The notes beneath the pieces are model-generated. The model saw only the letters and a list, made by a program, of their open reading frames with translations. It was not told the DNA's origin and did no database searches. The position numbers and the translations under genes were made by a program. A stretch of 64,000 bases of DNA. Origin: Mycolicibacterium fluoranthenivorans (GTDB lineage Bacteria; Actinomycetota; Actinomycetes; Mycobacteriales; Mycobacteriaceae). Position 1 is the stretch's first letter. The number at the start of each line of letters is the position of its first letter. The DNA is taken from positions 434,001-498,000 of the forward strand of contig NZ_JAANOW010000001.1 in the NCBI RefSeq assembly GCF_011758805.1. Reading direction: 5' to 3'. Of the stretch, positions 16,431-24,600 are shown in pieces.

Positions 16431-18079
16431 TGTCGAGCGTCTTCAACATCCGAAACATCAAGCTGCCGCACTTCTCCCGGACGGCGGTGATCCTCACGGC
16501 CCTCGTGGTGGCGGTGGCGATCGGCGCCGGCGTGGTGGGCTGGAACGTCTACAGGAAGCTGACCACCACCACGGTGACGGCGTACTTCCCCGAGGTGCTC
16601 GCGTTGTACCCCGGGGACAAGGTCCTCATCATGGGTGTGCAGGTCGGCAAGATCGACTCGATCACCACCGACGGCGACAAGATGAAGGTCGTCTTCCACT
16701 TCAACAGCAAGTACAAGGTTCCGGAGAACGCGTCCGCGTCGGTGCTCAACCCCAGCCTGGTGGCATCCCGCGTGATTCAGCTGTCGCCCCCCTACACCGG
16801 TGGGCCGGCGATGGCCGACGGTGCGACGATCCCGTTGGAGCGCAACCAGATTCCGGTGGAGTACGACGAGCTGCGCGACCAGGTGACCCGGATCCTGGCC
16901 GATCTGGGGCCCTCCAAGGAGCAGCCCAAGGGCCCGTTCGGCGACATCATCGAATCGTTCGCCGACGGGTTCGCCGGGAAGGGCGAGCAGTTCAACAAGA
17001 CCATTCAGGGCCTCTCCGAAGCACTCGATGCGCTGCATCAGGGCCGCGGTGACATCGTCGCGGTGATCAAGAGCCTCGCCACCTTCGTCAACGCGCTGTA
17101 CAAGAACGACCAGCAGTTCGTGGCGTTGAACGACAATCTGGCGCAGTTCACCAACTCGTTCACCAACACCGATCGTGAAGTCGCCACCGCGCTACAGGAT
17201 CTCAACAACGTGCTGGCGACCACCCGAAAGTTCTTGGACGAGAACGGCAAACCGCTCACCGCCGACATCAAGAACCTGTCGGATGTGACCACCACGATCC
17301 TGCAACCCGAGCCGCGTAACGGTCTGGAGACCGGCCTGCACGCGTACCCGAACCTGGTGTCCAACGTGGTGAACATCGTGTCGCCGAACCAGGGTGGCGT
17401 CGTGACCCTCCCGGTGCTGCCCGGTGTCACGAACTTCTCGAACCCGCTGAACTTCATCTGCAGCACCATCCAGGCCGGTAGCCGGTTGGGCTACCAGGAA
17501 TCCGCGGAATTGTGCGCCCAGTACCTGGCGCCCATCCTGGACGCCATCAAGTTCAACTTCCTGCCGTTCGGGGTGAACATGGCCAGCACCGCGATTACGC
17601 TGCCCAAACAGATCGCCTATTCCGAACCGCGACTGCAGCCGCCGCCGGGGTACAAGGACACCACGGTGCCGGGTATCTGGTCGCGGGACACGTTGTTCTC
17701 GCACGGCAACCACGAGCCGGGCTGGATCGTGGCGCCGGGTATGCAGGGTGTTTCGGTACAGCCGTTCACGCAGAACATGCTGACCCCGGATTCGTTGGCG
17801 GAGTTGATGGGTGGGCCCGATATCGTGGCGCCGCCCGCACCGCCGGCGTTCGGTGTGCCGCCCGGTGGCAACCTCCCCGGCCCGCCGGATGCGTACAACG
17901 AGTCCAGCCCGTTGCCGCCGCCGTGGTACCCGCAGCCGGGCCCACCGCCGGTGCCGGCCCCGGGCGTGCTGCCCGGCGACCCGCTGGGAGCGATCGCGGC
18001 GCCGCCCGCGGCGGCCCCGGCCGCCGTACCGGCACCAGCCGGCCCGCCGCTGCCCGCCGAAGCCGGAGGGGGCAACTAG
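16430..18079 (+). CDS. mce1D: Mce-family protein Mce1D with proline-rich tail
   Basis: This 549-residue Mce subunit has a membrane segment near residues 17-39, an MCE domain (ALYPGDKVLIMGVQVGKIDS), a long helical region and a cysteine pair (NFICSTIQ and SAELCAQY). The last 100 residues are Pro/Ala-rich. It is one of the six chains of the Mce1 importer, placed between mce1C and the lipoprotein mce1E with one-base overlaps on both sides. Confidence 0.93.
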   Translation: MSSVFNIRNIKLPHFSRTAVILTALVVAVAIGAGVVGWNVYRKLTTTTVTAYFPEVLALYPGDKVLIMGVQVGKIDSITTDGDKMKVVFHFNSKYKVPENASASVLNPSLVASRVIQLSPPYTGGPAMADGATIPLERNQIPVEYDELRDQVTRILADLGPSKEQPKGPFGDIIESFADGFAGKGEQFNKTIQGLSEALDALHQGRGDIVAVIKSLATFVNALYKNDQQFVALNDNLAQFTNSFTNTDREVATALQDLNNVLATTRKFLDENGKPLTADIKNLSDVTTTILQPEPRNGLETGLHAYPNLVSNVVNIVSPNQGGVVTLPVLPGVTNFSNPLNFICSTIQAGSRLGYQESAELCAQYLAPILDAIKFNFLPFGVNMASTAITLPKQIAYSEPRLQPPPGYKDTTVPGIWSRDTLFSHGNHEPGWIVAPGMQGVSVQPFTQNMLTPDSLAELMGGPDIVAPPAPPAFGVPPGGNLPGPPDAYNESSPLPPPWYPQPGPPPVPAPGVLPGDPLGAIAAPPAAAPAAVPAPAGPPLPAEAGGGN

Positions 18080-19230
18080 TGCGCACCCGTGATTGGAAGA
18101 CGACCGGTCGGCGCACCGCCGCGCTGGCGGTGGCCGCGCTGGCCCTGAGCTCCTGCTCGCAGTGGCGCGGTGTGGCCAACGTCCCGCTGCCCGGTGGACC
18201 GGGAACGCAGGACGGTCACTCCACCATCTACATCCAGATGCCGGAGACGCTGGCGCTCAACGCCAACAGCCGGGTCCGGGTGGCCGATGTGTTCGTCGGC
18301 CGGGTGCGCTCGATCGAGCTGAAGAACTGGGTCCCCACCCTGACGGTGGACCTGGAGCCCGGCGTGAAGCTGCCGTCCAATGTGCTGGCCAAGATCGGCC
18401 AGACCAGCCTGTTGGGTTCGCAGCACGTCGAGTTGGACAGCCCGCCGGATTCGTCGTCGACGCCGCTGCGCAACGGTGACACCGTGCCGCTGAAGAACTC
18501 GTCGGCTTATCCGACCATCGAGCGGACGCTGGCCAGTATCTCGGGAATCCTGACCGGTGGTGGTATCCCCAACATCGAGGTGATCCAGAACGAGGTCAAC
18601 AACATCCTGACCGGCCGGGCCGATCAGATCCGGGAGTTCCTCAACCGGCTGGACACCTTCACCCAGGAGATGAACAAGCAGAGCGCCGACATCACCCGCG
18701 CCATCGACTCCACCAACCGGCTGCTCGCCGTCGTCGCCAACCGCAATGACACGCTGGACCAGGTGCTCACCGAATTCCCGCCGCTGATCCAGCATTTCGC
18801 GGACACCCGTGATCTGTTCGCCGACGCGGTGACGGCCCTGGGCCGGGTGTCGGCGGCCGCCGACGACACGTTGAGCAACACCAACGCGAACCTGCACACC
18901 AACCTGGTCAACCTGCAGCGTCCGCTCAAACAGCTGTCGAAGGCCTCGCCGTACCTGGTGGGCGCGCTGAAACTGCTGTTGACGGTGCCGTTCAACATCG
19001 AGAACGTGCCGAAAGCCATTCGCGGCGACTACATCAACACCTCCGCCACCGTCGACCTGACGCTGTCCGCGGTGGACAACGGCCTGCTGTCGGGCACCGG
19101 GGTGTCAGGCATGTTGCGGGCGCTGGAACAGGCCTGGGGCCGCGATCCGGCGACCATGATCCCGGACATCCGATTCACACCGAACCCGCACAACGCGCCC
19201 GGTGGTCCGCTGGTCGAAAGGGGGGAGTGA
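18079..19230 (+). CDS. lprK: Mce-family lipoprotein Mce1E (LprK)
   Basis: This 383-residue Mce subunit is made as a lipoprotein. A basic N-terminus and a hydrophobic stretch end in the lipobox LSSC near residue 24, followed by SQWRG and PGGPGTQDG as in other Mce E subunits. An MCE domain follows (SRVRVADVFVGRVRSIELK), then the helical region. The GTG start overlaps the mce1D stop by one base; alternative upstream starts in the same frame lie deep inside mce1D. Mce1F begins 3 bases after its stop. Confidence 0.92.
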   Translation: MRTRDWKTTGRRTAALAVAALALSSCSQWRGVANVPLPGGPGTQDGHSTIYIQMPETLALNANSRVRVADVFVGRVRSIELKNWVPTLTVDLEPGVKLPSNVLAKIGQTSLLGSQHVELDSPPDSSSTPLRNGDTVPLKNSSAYPTIERTLASISGILTGGGIPNIEVIQNEVNNILTGRADQIREFLNRLDTFTQEMNKQSADITRAIDSTNRLLAVVANRNDTLDQVLTEFPPLIQHFADTRDLFADAVTALGRVSAAADDTLSNTNANLHTNLVNLQRPLKQLSKASPYLVGALKLLLTVPFNIENVPKAIRGDYINTSATVDLTLSAVDNGLLSGTGVSGMLRALEQAWGRDPATMIPDIRFTPNPHNAPGGPLVERGE

Positions 19231-19233
19231 GAC

Positions 19234-20787
19234 ATGTTGCTGACCAGGTTCATCAAGATGCAGCTGCTGGTCTTCGCTGCCCTGACCATCGTCGGTCTGG
19301 TGGTGCTGTCGCTGGTCTACCTGCGTCTGCCCACCGCCGCGGGGATCGGGATGTACCGCCTCTACGCGGATCTGCCGAACTCGGCAGGCCTGTACGAGAC
19401 GGCCAACGTCACCTACCGCGGCACCACCATCGGCAAGGTGCGCGATGTCCAGCCCACCCCCAAGGGCGCGCGGATCACCATGGACATCGACAACGACAAG
19501 AAGGTCCCGCTCGACGCGTCGGCCAACGTGCACTCGGTATCGGCGGTCGGTGAGCAGTTCCTGGACATCGTGTCGGAGAAGGACGAGGGCAAGTACTTCA
19601 GCTCGGGGCAGACCATCACCAAGGGCTCGGTGCCGGCCGAGGTCGGTCCCGCGCTGGACGCCGCCGAGGCGGGCCTTGCCGCGCTGCCCAAGGAGAAGAT
19701 CGGCCAGTTGCTCGACGAGACGGCGAAAGCCGTTGGCGGACTGGGTCCGTCATTGCAACGGCTGGTGGACTCCACCCAGGCACTGGCCGGTGACTTCAAG
19801 GACAACCTGCCCTCGGTGAACGATATCGTCGAGCATTCCGGGCCGATCATCGACAGCCAAGTGAACTCCGGGGACGCCATCGCCCGGTGGGCGGCCAACC
19901 TGAACACCATCACCAGCCAGACCGCGGAGCAGGACGGTGCGCTGCGCAGCGGCCTGCAGCAGGCGGCGCCGACGGCCGATCAGCTCAACGCGGTGTTCAG
20001 CGATGTGCGTGACGCGCTGCCGCAGACGCTGGCCAACCTCGAGGTCGTCATCGACATGCTCAAGCGGTACAACAAGAACGTCGAGCAGGTGCTGGTGGTG
20101 CTGCCCCAGGGCGCGTCCATCGCCCAGACCGCGACGATCTTCGCGCCGAAAGGCCTGCTGCACTTCGCCCTCGGGATCAACTCTCCGCCGCCGTGCCTGA
20201 CCGGATTCCTGCCGGCCTCGCAGTGGCGGTCGCCGGCCGACACCACCACCCAGCCGATCCCGTCGGGCCTGTACTGCAAGATTCCCAAGGACGCACCGAA
20301 CGCGGTGCGCGGCGCGCGTAACTACCCGTGCGCCGACTTCCCGGGCAAGCGTGCAGCCACCCCGGCCGAGTGCCGCAGCAACGAGCCGTATGTGCCTGCG
20401 GGCACCAACCCGTGGTACGGCGACCCCAACCAGGTCGTCGACTGCCCGGCGGCCGGCGCCCGCTGCACCCACCCCGTCGAGCCGGGCCGGGTCATCCCGG
20501 CGCCGTCGATCAACAACGGGCTCAACCCGCTGGGGGCCAGCCAGTTGCCGCCGCCGGAGGTTTTCGCCCCGACCAGTGACCCGCTCACCCCTCCCGGCCA
20601 GGGCACCGTCAGCTGCAGTGGACAGCAACCCAACCCCTGCATCTACACTCCGGCAGCAGGACCGTCGGCGGTGTACAGCCCGTCCAGCGGTGAGGTGGTC
20701 GGTCCAGACGGTGTCAAGTACACCGTCAACAACTCGATGAAGCCAGGAGATAGCGGATGGAAGGAGATGCTGGCGCCAGCCGGCTGA
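19234..20787 (+). CDS. mce1F: Mce-family protein Mce1F
   Basis: This 517-residue last Mce subunit has an N-terminal anchor (LLVFAALTIVGLVVLSLVY), an MCE domain (LPNSAGLYETANVTYRGTTIGKV), a helical segment and a large Cys-containing C-terminal domain from about residue 320 (LTGFLPASQW, YCKIP, YPCADF, CRSNEPYVP, DCPAAGARC). This Cys-rich globular end is characteristic of Mce F subunits. Its 3' end overlaps the first Mce-associated gene by 31 bases. Confidence 0.93.
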   Translation: MLLTRFIKMQLLVFAALTIVGLVVLSLVYLRLPTAAGIGMYRLYADLPNSAGLYETANVTYRGTTIGKVRDVQPTPKGARITMDIDNDKKVPLDASANVHSVSAVGEQFLDIVSEKDEGKYFSSGQTITKGSVPAEVGPALDAAEAGLAALPKEKIGQLLDETAKAVGGLGPSLQRLVDSTQALAGDFKDNLPSVNDIVEHSGPIIDSQVNSGDAIARWAANLNTITSQTAEQDGALRSGLQQAAPTADQLNAVFSDVRDALPQTLANLEVVIDMLKRYNKNVEQVLVVLPQGASIAQTATIFAPKGLLHFALGINSPPPCLTGFLPASQWRSPADTTTQPIPSGLYCKIPKDAPNAVRGARNYPCADFPGKRAATPAECRSNEPYVPAGTNPWYGDPNQVVDCPAAGARCTHPVEPGRVIPAPSINNGLNPLGASQLPPPEVFAPTSDPLTPPGQGTVSCSGQQPNPCIYTPAAGPSAVYSPSSGEVVGPDGVKYTVNNSMKPGDSGWKEMLAPAG

Positions 20788-21380
20788 ACCCCACCCCTGA
20801 TGACCACGATCCAGAAGAACCGATAGCGGCACTTCCCGAGGCACAGCCCGATCCGGTGACCCCGGCGCACCAGCCGAGGCCGGAACGGCTGGGCTCGGGA
20901 TGGGTGGCCGCGATCGCCGCCGGCCTGCTCGTGCTGACCGCCGGGCTGTCCGTGGTCGGCTACCTGGCGGTGCAGGCCAACGCCCGCAGCGCCCAGATCG
21001 GGCGCGATGACGCCGTCGCGCTGCAGGCCGCCAAGGACTGCGTGACCGCCACCCAGGCTCCGGACACGGCGTCGATGGGCGCCAGCCAGGCCAAGATCAT
21101 CGAGTGCTCGACCGGTGACTTCGGGGCTCAGGCCGGGTTCTTCAGCGGCATGATGGTGGAGGCGTATCAAGCGGCGAACGTGAAGGTCGCGGTATCGGAC
21201 CTGCGTGCCGCGGTCGAACGGCACAACGACGACGGCTCCGTCGACATCCTGGTGGCGGTGCGGACGAAGGTCACCAATTCGCAAGCCGCGGACCAGGAGC
21301 AGGGCTACCGGTTGCGGGTGACGATGCAGCGTGACGACGGCACGTACAAGATCGCCAACCTCGTCCAGGTGACGACGTGA
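20757..21380 (+). CDS. Mce-associated membrane protein (Rv0175-like)
   Basis: This 207-residue protein has an acidic/proline N-terminus of about 45 residues, one membrane segment (WVAAIAAGLLVLTAGLSVVGYL) and an extracytoplasmic NTF2-like domain with the Mas-family ending YRLRVTMQRDDGTYKIANLVQV. Mas proteins stabilise or assist Mce complexes. AGGAGA lies 8 bases before the ATG. It overlaps mce1F upstream and the RDD gene downstream. Confidence 0.88.
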   Translation: MEGDAGASRLNPTPDDHDPEEPIAALPEAQPDPVTPAHQPRPERLGSGWVAAIAAGLLVLTAGLSVVGYLAVQANARSAQIGRDDAVALQAAKDCVTATQAPDTASMGASQAKIIECSTGDFGAQAGFFSGMMVEAYQAANVKVAVSDLRAAVERHNDDGSVDILVAVRTKVTNSQAADQEQGYRLRVTMQRDDGTYKIANLVQVTT

Positions 21381-22354
21381 CGGCGGTGCTCGACGTGAAC
21401 GATGCCGTGGACACCGCAGCAACCACCGCCACCCCCGACTTACCGGTGGCCTCCTGGAGGAGCCGGGCCGGGGCGCTGGCCATCGATGTGATCTTCGGGG
21501 TTGCCGTGGTGGTCATCATGGCGATGCTGGCCTGGATCTCGCCGTGGATGAGCTGGCAGTGGTGGGTGTTTGCGGTACTGGGGGCGGTAGTCACGCTGGC
21601 GGTGCTGGTGAATCGCTGGCTGATACCGGGATGGACGGGATGGACCCTGGGGCGCGCGGTCACCGGCATCCGGGTGCTCACCCGCACCGGCGCTCCGGCG
21701 GGCAGCGTCCGGTTGATCGTCCGCGATATCGCGCATCTGCTCGACACGGCCGCGGTGCTGGTCGGGTGGCTGTGGCCGCTGTGGGATCGGCGCGGGCGCA
21801 CGTTCGCCGACCTGCTGCTGCGTACCGAGGTGGTGCGAGTCGACGCTCCGGCGCGCGATCTGCGCCGGCCGGTCGCGCTCGGGCTGGCCGCGACGGTGCT
21901 GCTGTGTTGCGCCGCAGCCGGACTGGGCTACGGCGCCGTATACCGGCATGACCGGGCGGTGGACGAGGCCAGAGCGCAGATCTCGGAGCAGGGCCCCCGG
22001 ATCGTCGAGGAACTGCTCAGCTATACCCCGCAGACCCTGGCCGACGATTTCGCCAAGGCGCAGTCGCTGGCCACCGACGGCTATCGCCCGCAGCTGGTGG
22101 CCCAACAGGAGTCGGTGCGCAAGGCGCCGATCGTGGCCAATGAGTACTGGACCGTCAACAGCGCGGTCACACAGGTCGGCACGGACACCGCGACCATGCT
22201 GATGGCCATGCAGGGGCAGCGCGGTGCCGACCCGAAAACCCTGCGCGTCATCACCGCGACGGTGCAGGTGGATTTCGTCAAGTCCGGCGGACAGTGGCGG
22301 GTGGGCAACCTCACGGTGATCACCCGGCCCACCCCGGGCGGTGGTCCCCGATGA
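21377..22354 (+). CDS. RDD-domain Mce-associated protein (Rv0176-like)
   Basis: This 325-residue protein fuses an N-terminal RDD-type membrane domain (about residues 30-150, with GWTLGRAVTGIRVLTR and the Arg/Asp residues that name the family) to a second membrane segment (about 165-185) and a Mas-like extracytoplasmic domain ending WRVGNLTVITRP. It matches Rv0176 in position and layout. The start overlaps the previous stop by 4 bases (GTGA). Confidence 0.88.
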   Translation: MTAVLDVNDAVDTAATTATPDLPVASWRSRAGALAIDVIFGVAVVVIMAMLAWISPWMSWQWWVFAVLGAVVTLAVLVNRWLIPGWTGWTLGRAVTGIRVLTRTGAPAGSVRLIVRDIAHLLDTAAVLVGWLWPLWDRRGRTFADLLLRTEVVRVDAPARDLRRPVALGLAATVLLCCAAAGLGYGAVYRHDRAVDEARAQISEQGPRIVEELLSYTPQTLADDFAKAQSLATDGYRPQLVAQQESVRKAPIVANEYWTVNSAVTQVGTDTATMLMAMQGQRGADPKTLRVITATVQVDFVKSGGQWRVGNLTVITRPTPGGGPR

Positions 22355-22902
22355 GCCCGCGCCGCCAGATCGACCCGGATGAGCCCGAACTCTTTGTCTC
22401 AGTGGATAGTCCGCCGAGGCGCTGGGGTCTGCCGGTGGTCGGTGGCGTCTGCGCGGTGGTGCTGGCCGCCGTCATCGGGCTGTGCACGGTGATGGTGATG
22501 GCACACGAATCGGATCGCCGTACCGAGGTCAGGGACGCGTCCGCACTGGCGTATGTGCGGGACTTCATGACCGTGTACACGACCATGGATCCGTTCCATG
22601 CCAACGACTATGCCGACCGGATCAAGGCGCAGGCCACCGGCGAATTCGTGAAGGCGTTCACCGAGAAGCAGAACGAGATCGTCATCCAGGTGGCGCGTCT
22701 GGAGCCCACCACGGGTGCGGTGCTCGCCGCCGGTGTGCAGCGCTGGAACGACGACGGCAGCGCCGACGTCCTGGTGGCCACCCTGACGACCAGCAAGACT
22801 CCCGACGGCAAACAGACCATCGAGACCGGAAGCCGTTGGTTGGCAACGACAATTCAGGAAGGGCGCCAGTGGAAGATCAGCCGGCTGATTCAGGTGATCT
22901 GA
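22351..22902 (+). CDS. Mce-associated membrane protein (Rv0177-like)
   Basis: This 183-residue protein has a short cytoplasmic head, one membrane segment (VVGGVCAVVLAAVIGLCTVMVM) and a Mas-type domain with the typical middle VQRWNDDGSADVLVAT and ending WKISRLIQVI. The ATG at 22351 overlaps the RDD-gene stop (ATGA). It is part of the mce1 accessory set. Confidence 0.87.
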   Translation: MSPRRQIDPDEPELFVSVDSPPRRWGLPVVGGVCAVVLAAVIGLCTVMVMAHESDRRTEVRDASALAYVRDFMTVYTTMDPFHANDYADRIKAQATGEFVKAFTEKQNEIVIQVARLEPTTGAVLAAGVQRWNDDGSADVLVATLTTSKTPDGKQTIETGSRWLATTIQEGRQWKISRLIQVI

Positions 22903-23576
22903 CCACCGGGTCTGAGGACGACGAAGCCCAGGCCCAGCCGACGGGTAAGGCGGGTAGAGCTTCGGCGAGCGGCCCGGAGTCCGTCCCCGAGACGGACGCC
23001 GCCCCAGCGGATTCCGGTGACACGGAGCCCGCCGAAGAACCCGTGCTGGTGCCGCACCGGCCGGCGGGTAAGGCACTCAAGATCGTCGCGGCGGTGGCGG
23101 CGCTGCTGTTCGTGGCGGCCGGCGCGTTCGCCGGTGCGACGGCGCAGCAGTACCTGTCCGACCGCGCGTTGGTGCACACCAAATTGGACGTCGCCCGCAC
23201 CGCGACCAGCGCCATCACCACGCTGTGGACCTACACGCCCGACGATATGGAATCGCTGCCCGACCGGGCGCAGAAGTATCTGGGCGGCGATTTCGCGGCC
23301 CAGTACCGCCAGTACATCGACGCGATCGTGGCGCCGAACAAGCAGGCCCAGGTGTCCAACAGCACCCAGGTGCTCGGTGCGGCCATCGAGAGCATCGGGC
23401 CGGACCGGGCCACCGCGCTGGTGTACACGAACTCGGTGGCCACCAGCCCGGTCACCAAGAACATCCCGTCGCTGCGTTACCTGTCCTATCGGCTGACGCT
23501 GGAACGCCGGGACTCGAAGTGGCTCATCACGGAGATGACGCCGGTCACGTCGCTGGATCTCACACCGAGGCTGTAG
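22869..23576 (+). CDS. Mce-associated membrane protein (Rv0178-like)
   Basis: This 235-residue protein has an acidic, low-complexity cytoplasmic head of about 65 residues, one membrane segment (ALKIVAAVAALLFVAAGAFAG) and a Mas domain ending DSKWLITEMTPV. GTG 22869 is chosen because AGGAAGGG lies about 7 bases upstream; it overlaps the previous gene by 34 bases. Earlier in-frame starts lie deep in that gene. It closes the mce1 operon; a 73-base gap then leads to an independently promoted SDR. Confidence 0.85.
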   Translation: MEDQPADSGDLTTGSEDDEAQAQPTGKAGRASASGPESVPETDAAPADSGDTEPAEEPVLVPHRPAGKALKIVAAVAALLFVAAGAFAGATAQQYLSDRALVHTKLDVARTATSAITTLWTYTPDDMESLPDRAQKYLGGDFAAQYRQYIDAIVAPNKQAQVSNSTQVLGAAIESIGPDRATALVYTNSVATSPVTKNIPSLRYLSYRLTLERRDSKWLITEMTPVTSLDLTPRL

Positions 23577-23637
23577 TCGCACGACGCGTTCGCGGCGTCG
23601 CCAGCGATCGTCGCTTTTCGGGCCCGAGGACTCCGGA

Positions 23638-23643
23638 TAACCT
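23638..23643 (+). promoter_or_regulatory. -10 element TAACCT of a leaderless transcript
   Basis: TAACCT ends 6 bases before the ATG at 23650, the spacing of a leaderless mycobacterial transcript. It shows that the SDR gene has its own promoter separate from mce1. Confidence 0.55.
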
Positions 23644-23649
23644 GGCCAC

Positions 23650-24477
23650 ATGCCATCAGTACTTGTGACCGGCGCCGGACGCGGAATCGGGCGCACCATC
23701 GCCGAAGAGTTGGCCACGCGCGGGTGGGAGGTGATCGCGGGAGTCCGCTCGAGCACCGACGTGGCCGCCGTCGGCGCGGCGCACGAGCGGATAACGGGGG
23801 TACTGCTCGACGTCACCGACGAGGAACAGCTCGCGGCGCTGGATGCGGCTTTGCCGTCGAGGCTGGACGCCGTGGTCAACAACGCCGGCATCGTGGTCGC
23901 CGGTCCGATGGAGACGGTCACCACCGACGGGTGGCGAAAGCAGTTGGACGTCAACGTGATCGGTCAGCTCGCAGTCACTCGGGCGGTGTTGCCCCGATTG
24001 CGTGAGTCCCACGGCCGGGTGGTGTTCATTTCGAGCGTCAACGGCCGGCTGTCGACGCCGCTGACGGGTGCCTACGCGGCGTCCAAGTTCGCGCTCGAGG
24101 CGGCCGCCGACGCCCTGCGGATGGAGTTGGCGCCGTGGCGGATACCGGTGGTGCTCGTCGAGCCGGCGCAGACCGACACCGACATGTGGCGCACCGCCGA
24201 CGCCATGGTGTCCGAGGTGGAGGCCGACCTGACGCCGCAATACCGTGAACTTTATGCCCGTCACGTTGCTGGCATGCGCAGGTCCGTGCCGATCTCGCAG
24301 CGGCTCGCGGTCGCACCCGAGACGGTGGCCGATGTGGTGTACACCGCGCTGACCTCGCGGCGGCCCCGGCCACGCTATGTCGTAGGGCTGGGCCCCAAGG
24401 CTCAAGTTGCCCTGCTGACTCATATCCCCACTGCTTTGCGAGATCGGCTTCTTCGTGTCGTGATGCGTCAACCCTGA
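23650..24477 (+). CDS. Short-chain dehydrogenase/reductase
   Basis: This 275-residue classical SDR has TGAGRGIG (about residues 7-14), NNAG near 80, catalytic Ser in ISSVNG and the YAASKFALE motif. The C-terminal extension (about residues 190-275) resembles the retinol/17-beta-hydroxysteroid dehydrogenase-like group. It would act on a hydroxyl or keto group of a hydrophobic substrate. There is no ribosome-binding site; a leaderless promoter supports ATG 23650. It follows mce1 directly but is separately promoted. Confidence 0.85.
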   Translation: MPSVLVTGAGRGIGRTIAEELATRGWEVIAGVRSSTDVAAVGAAHERITGVLLDVTDEEQLAALDAALPSRLDAVVNNAGIVVAGPMETVTTDGWRKQLDVNVIGQLAVTRAVLPRLRESHGRVVFISSVNGRLSTPLTGAYAASKFALEAAADALRMELAPWRIPVVLVEPAQTDTDMWRTADAMVSEVEADLTPQYRELYARHVAGMRRSVPISQRLAVAPETVADVVYTALTSRRPRPRYVVGLGPKAQVALLTHIPTALRDRLLRVVMRQP

Positions 24478-24600
24478 CCAAAACCCAACGCGCGCAAGAC
24501 TTCGGCGCACGCGATAGTTCTCGGCAAAACCGTATCCGGGCACCGGCAGGGTGTTACCGTCCTGTGCGTCGGCTGGGAGGCTACGGGGAGGCACGTAAGC

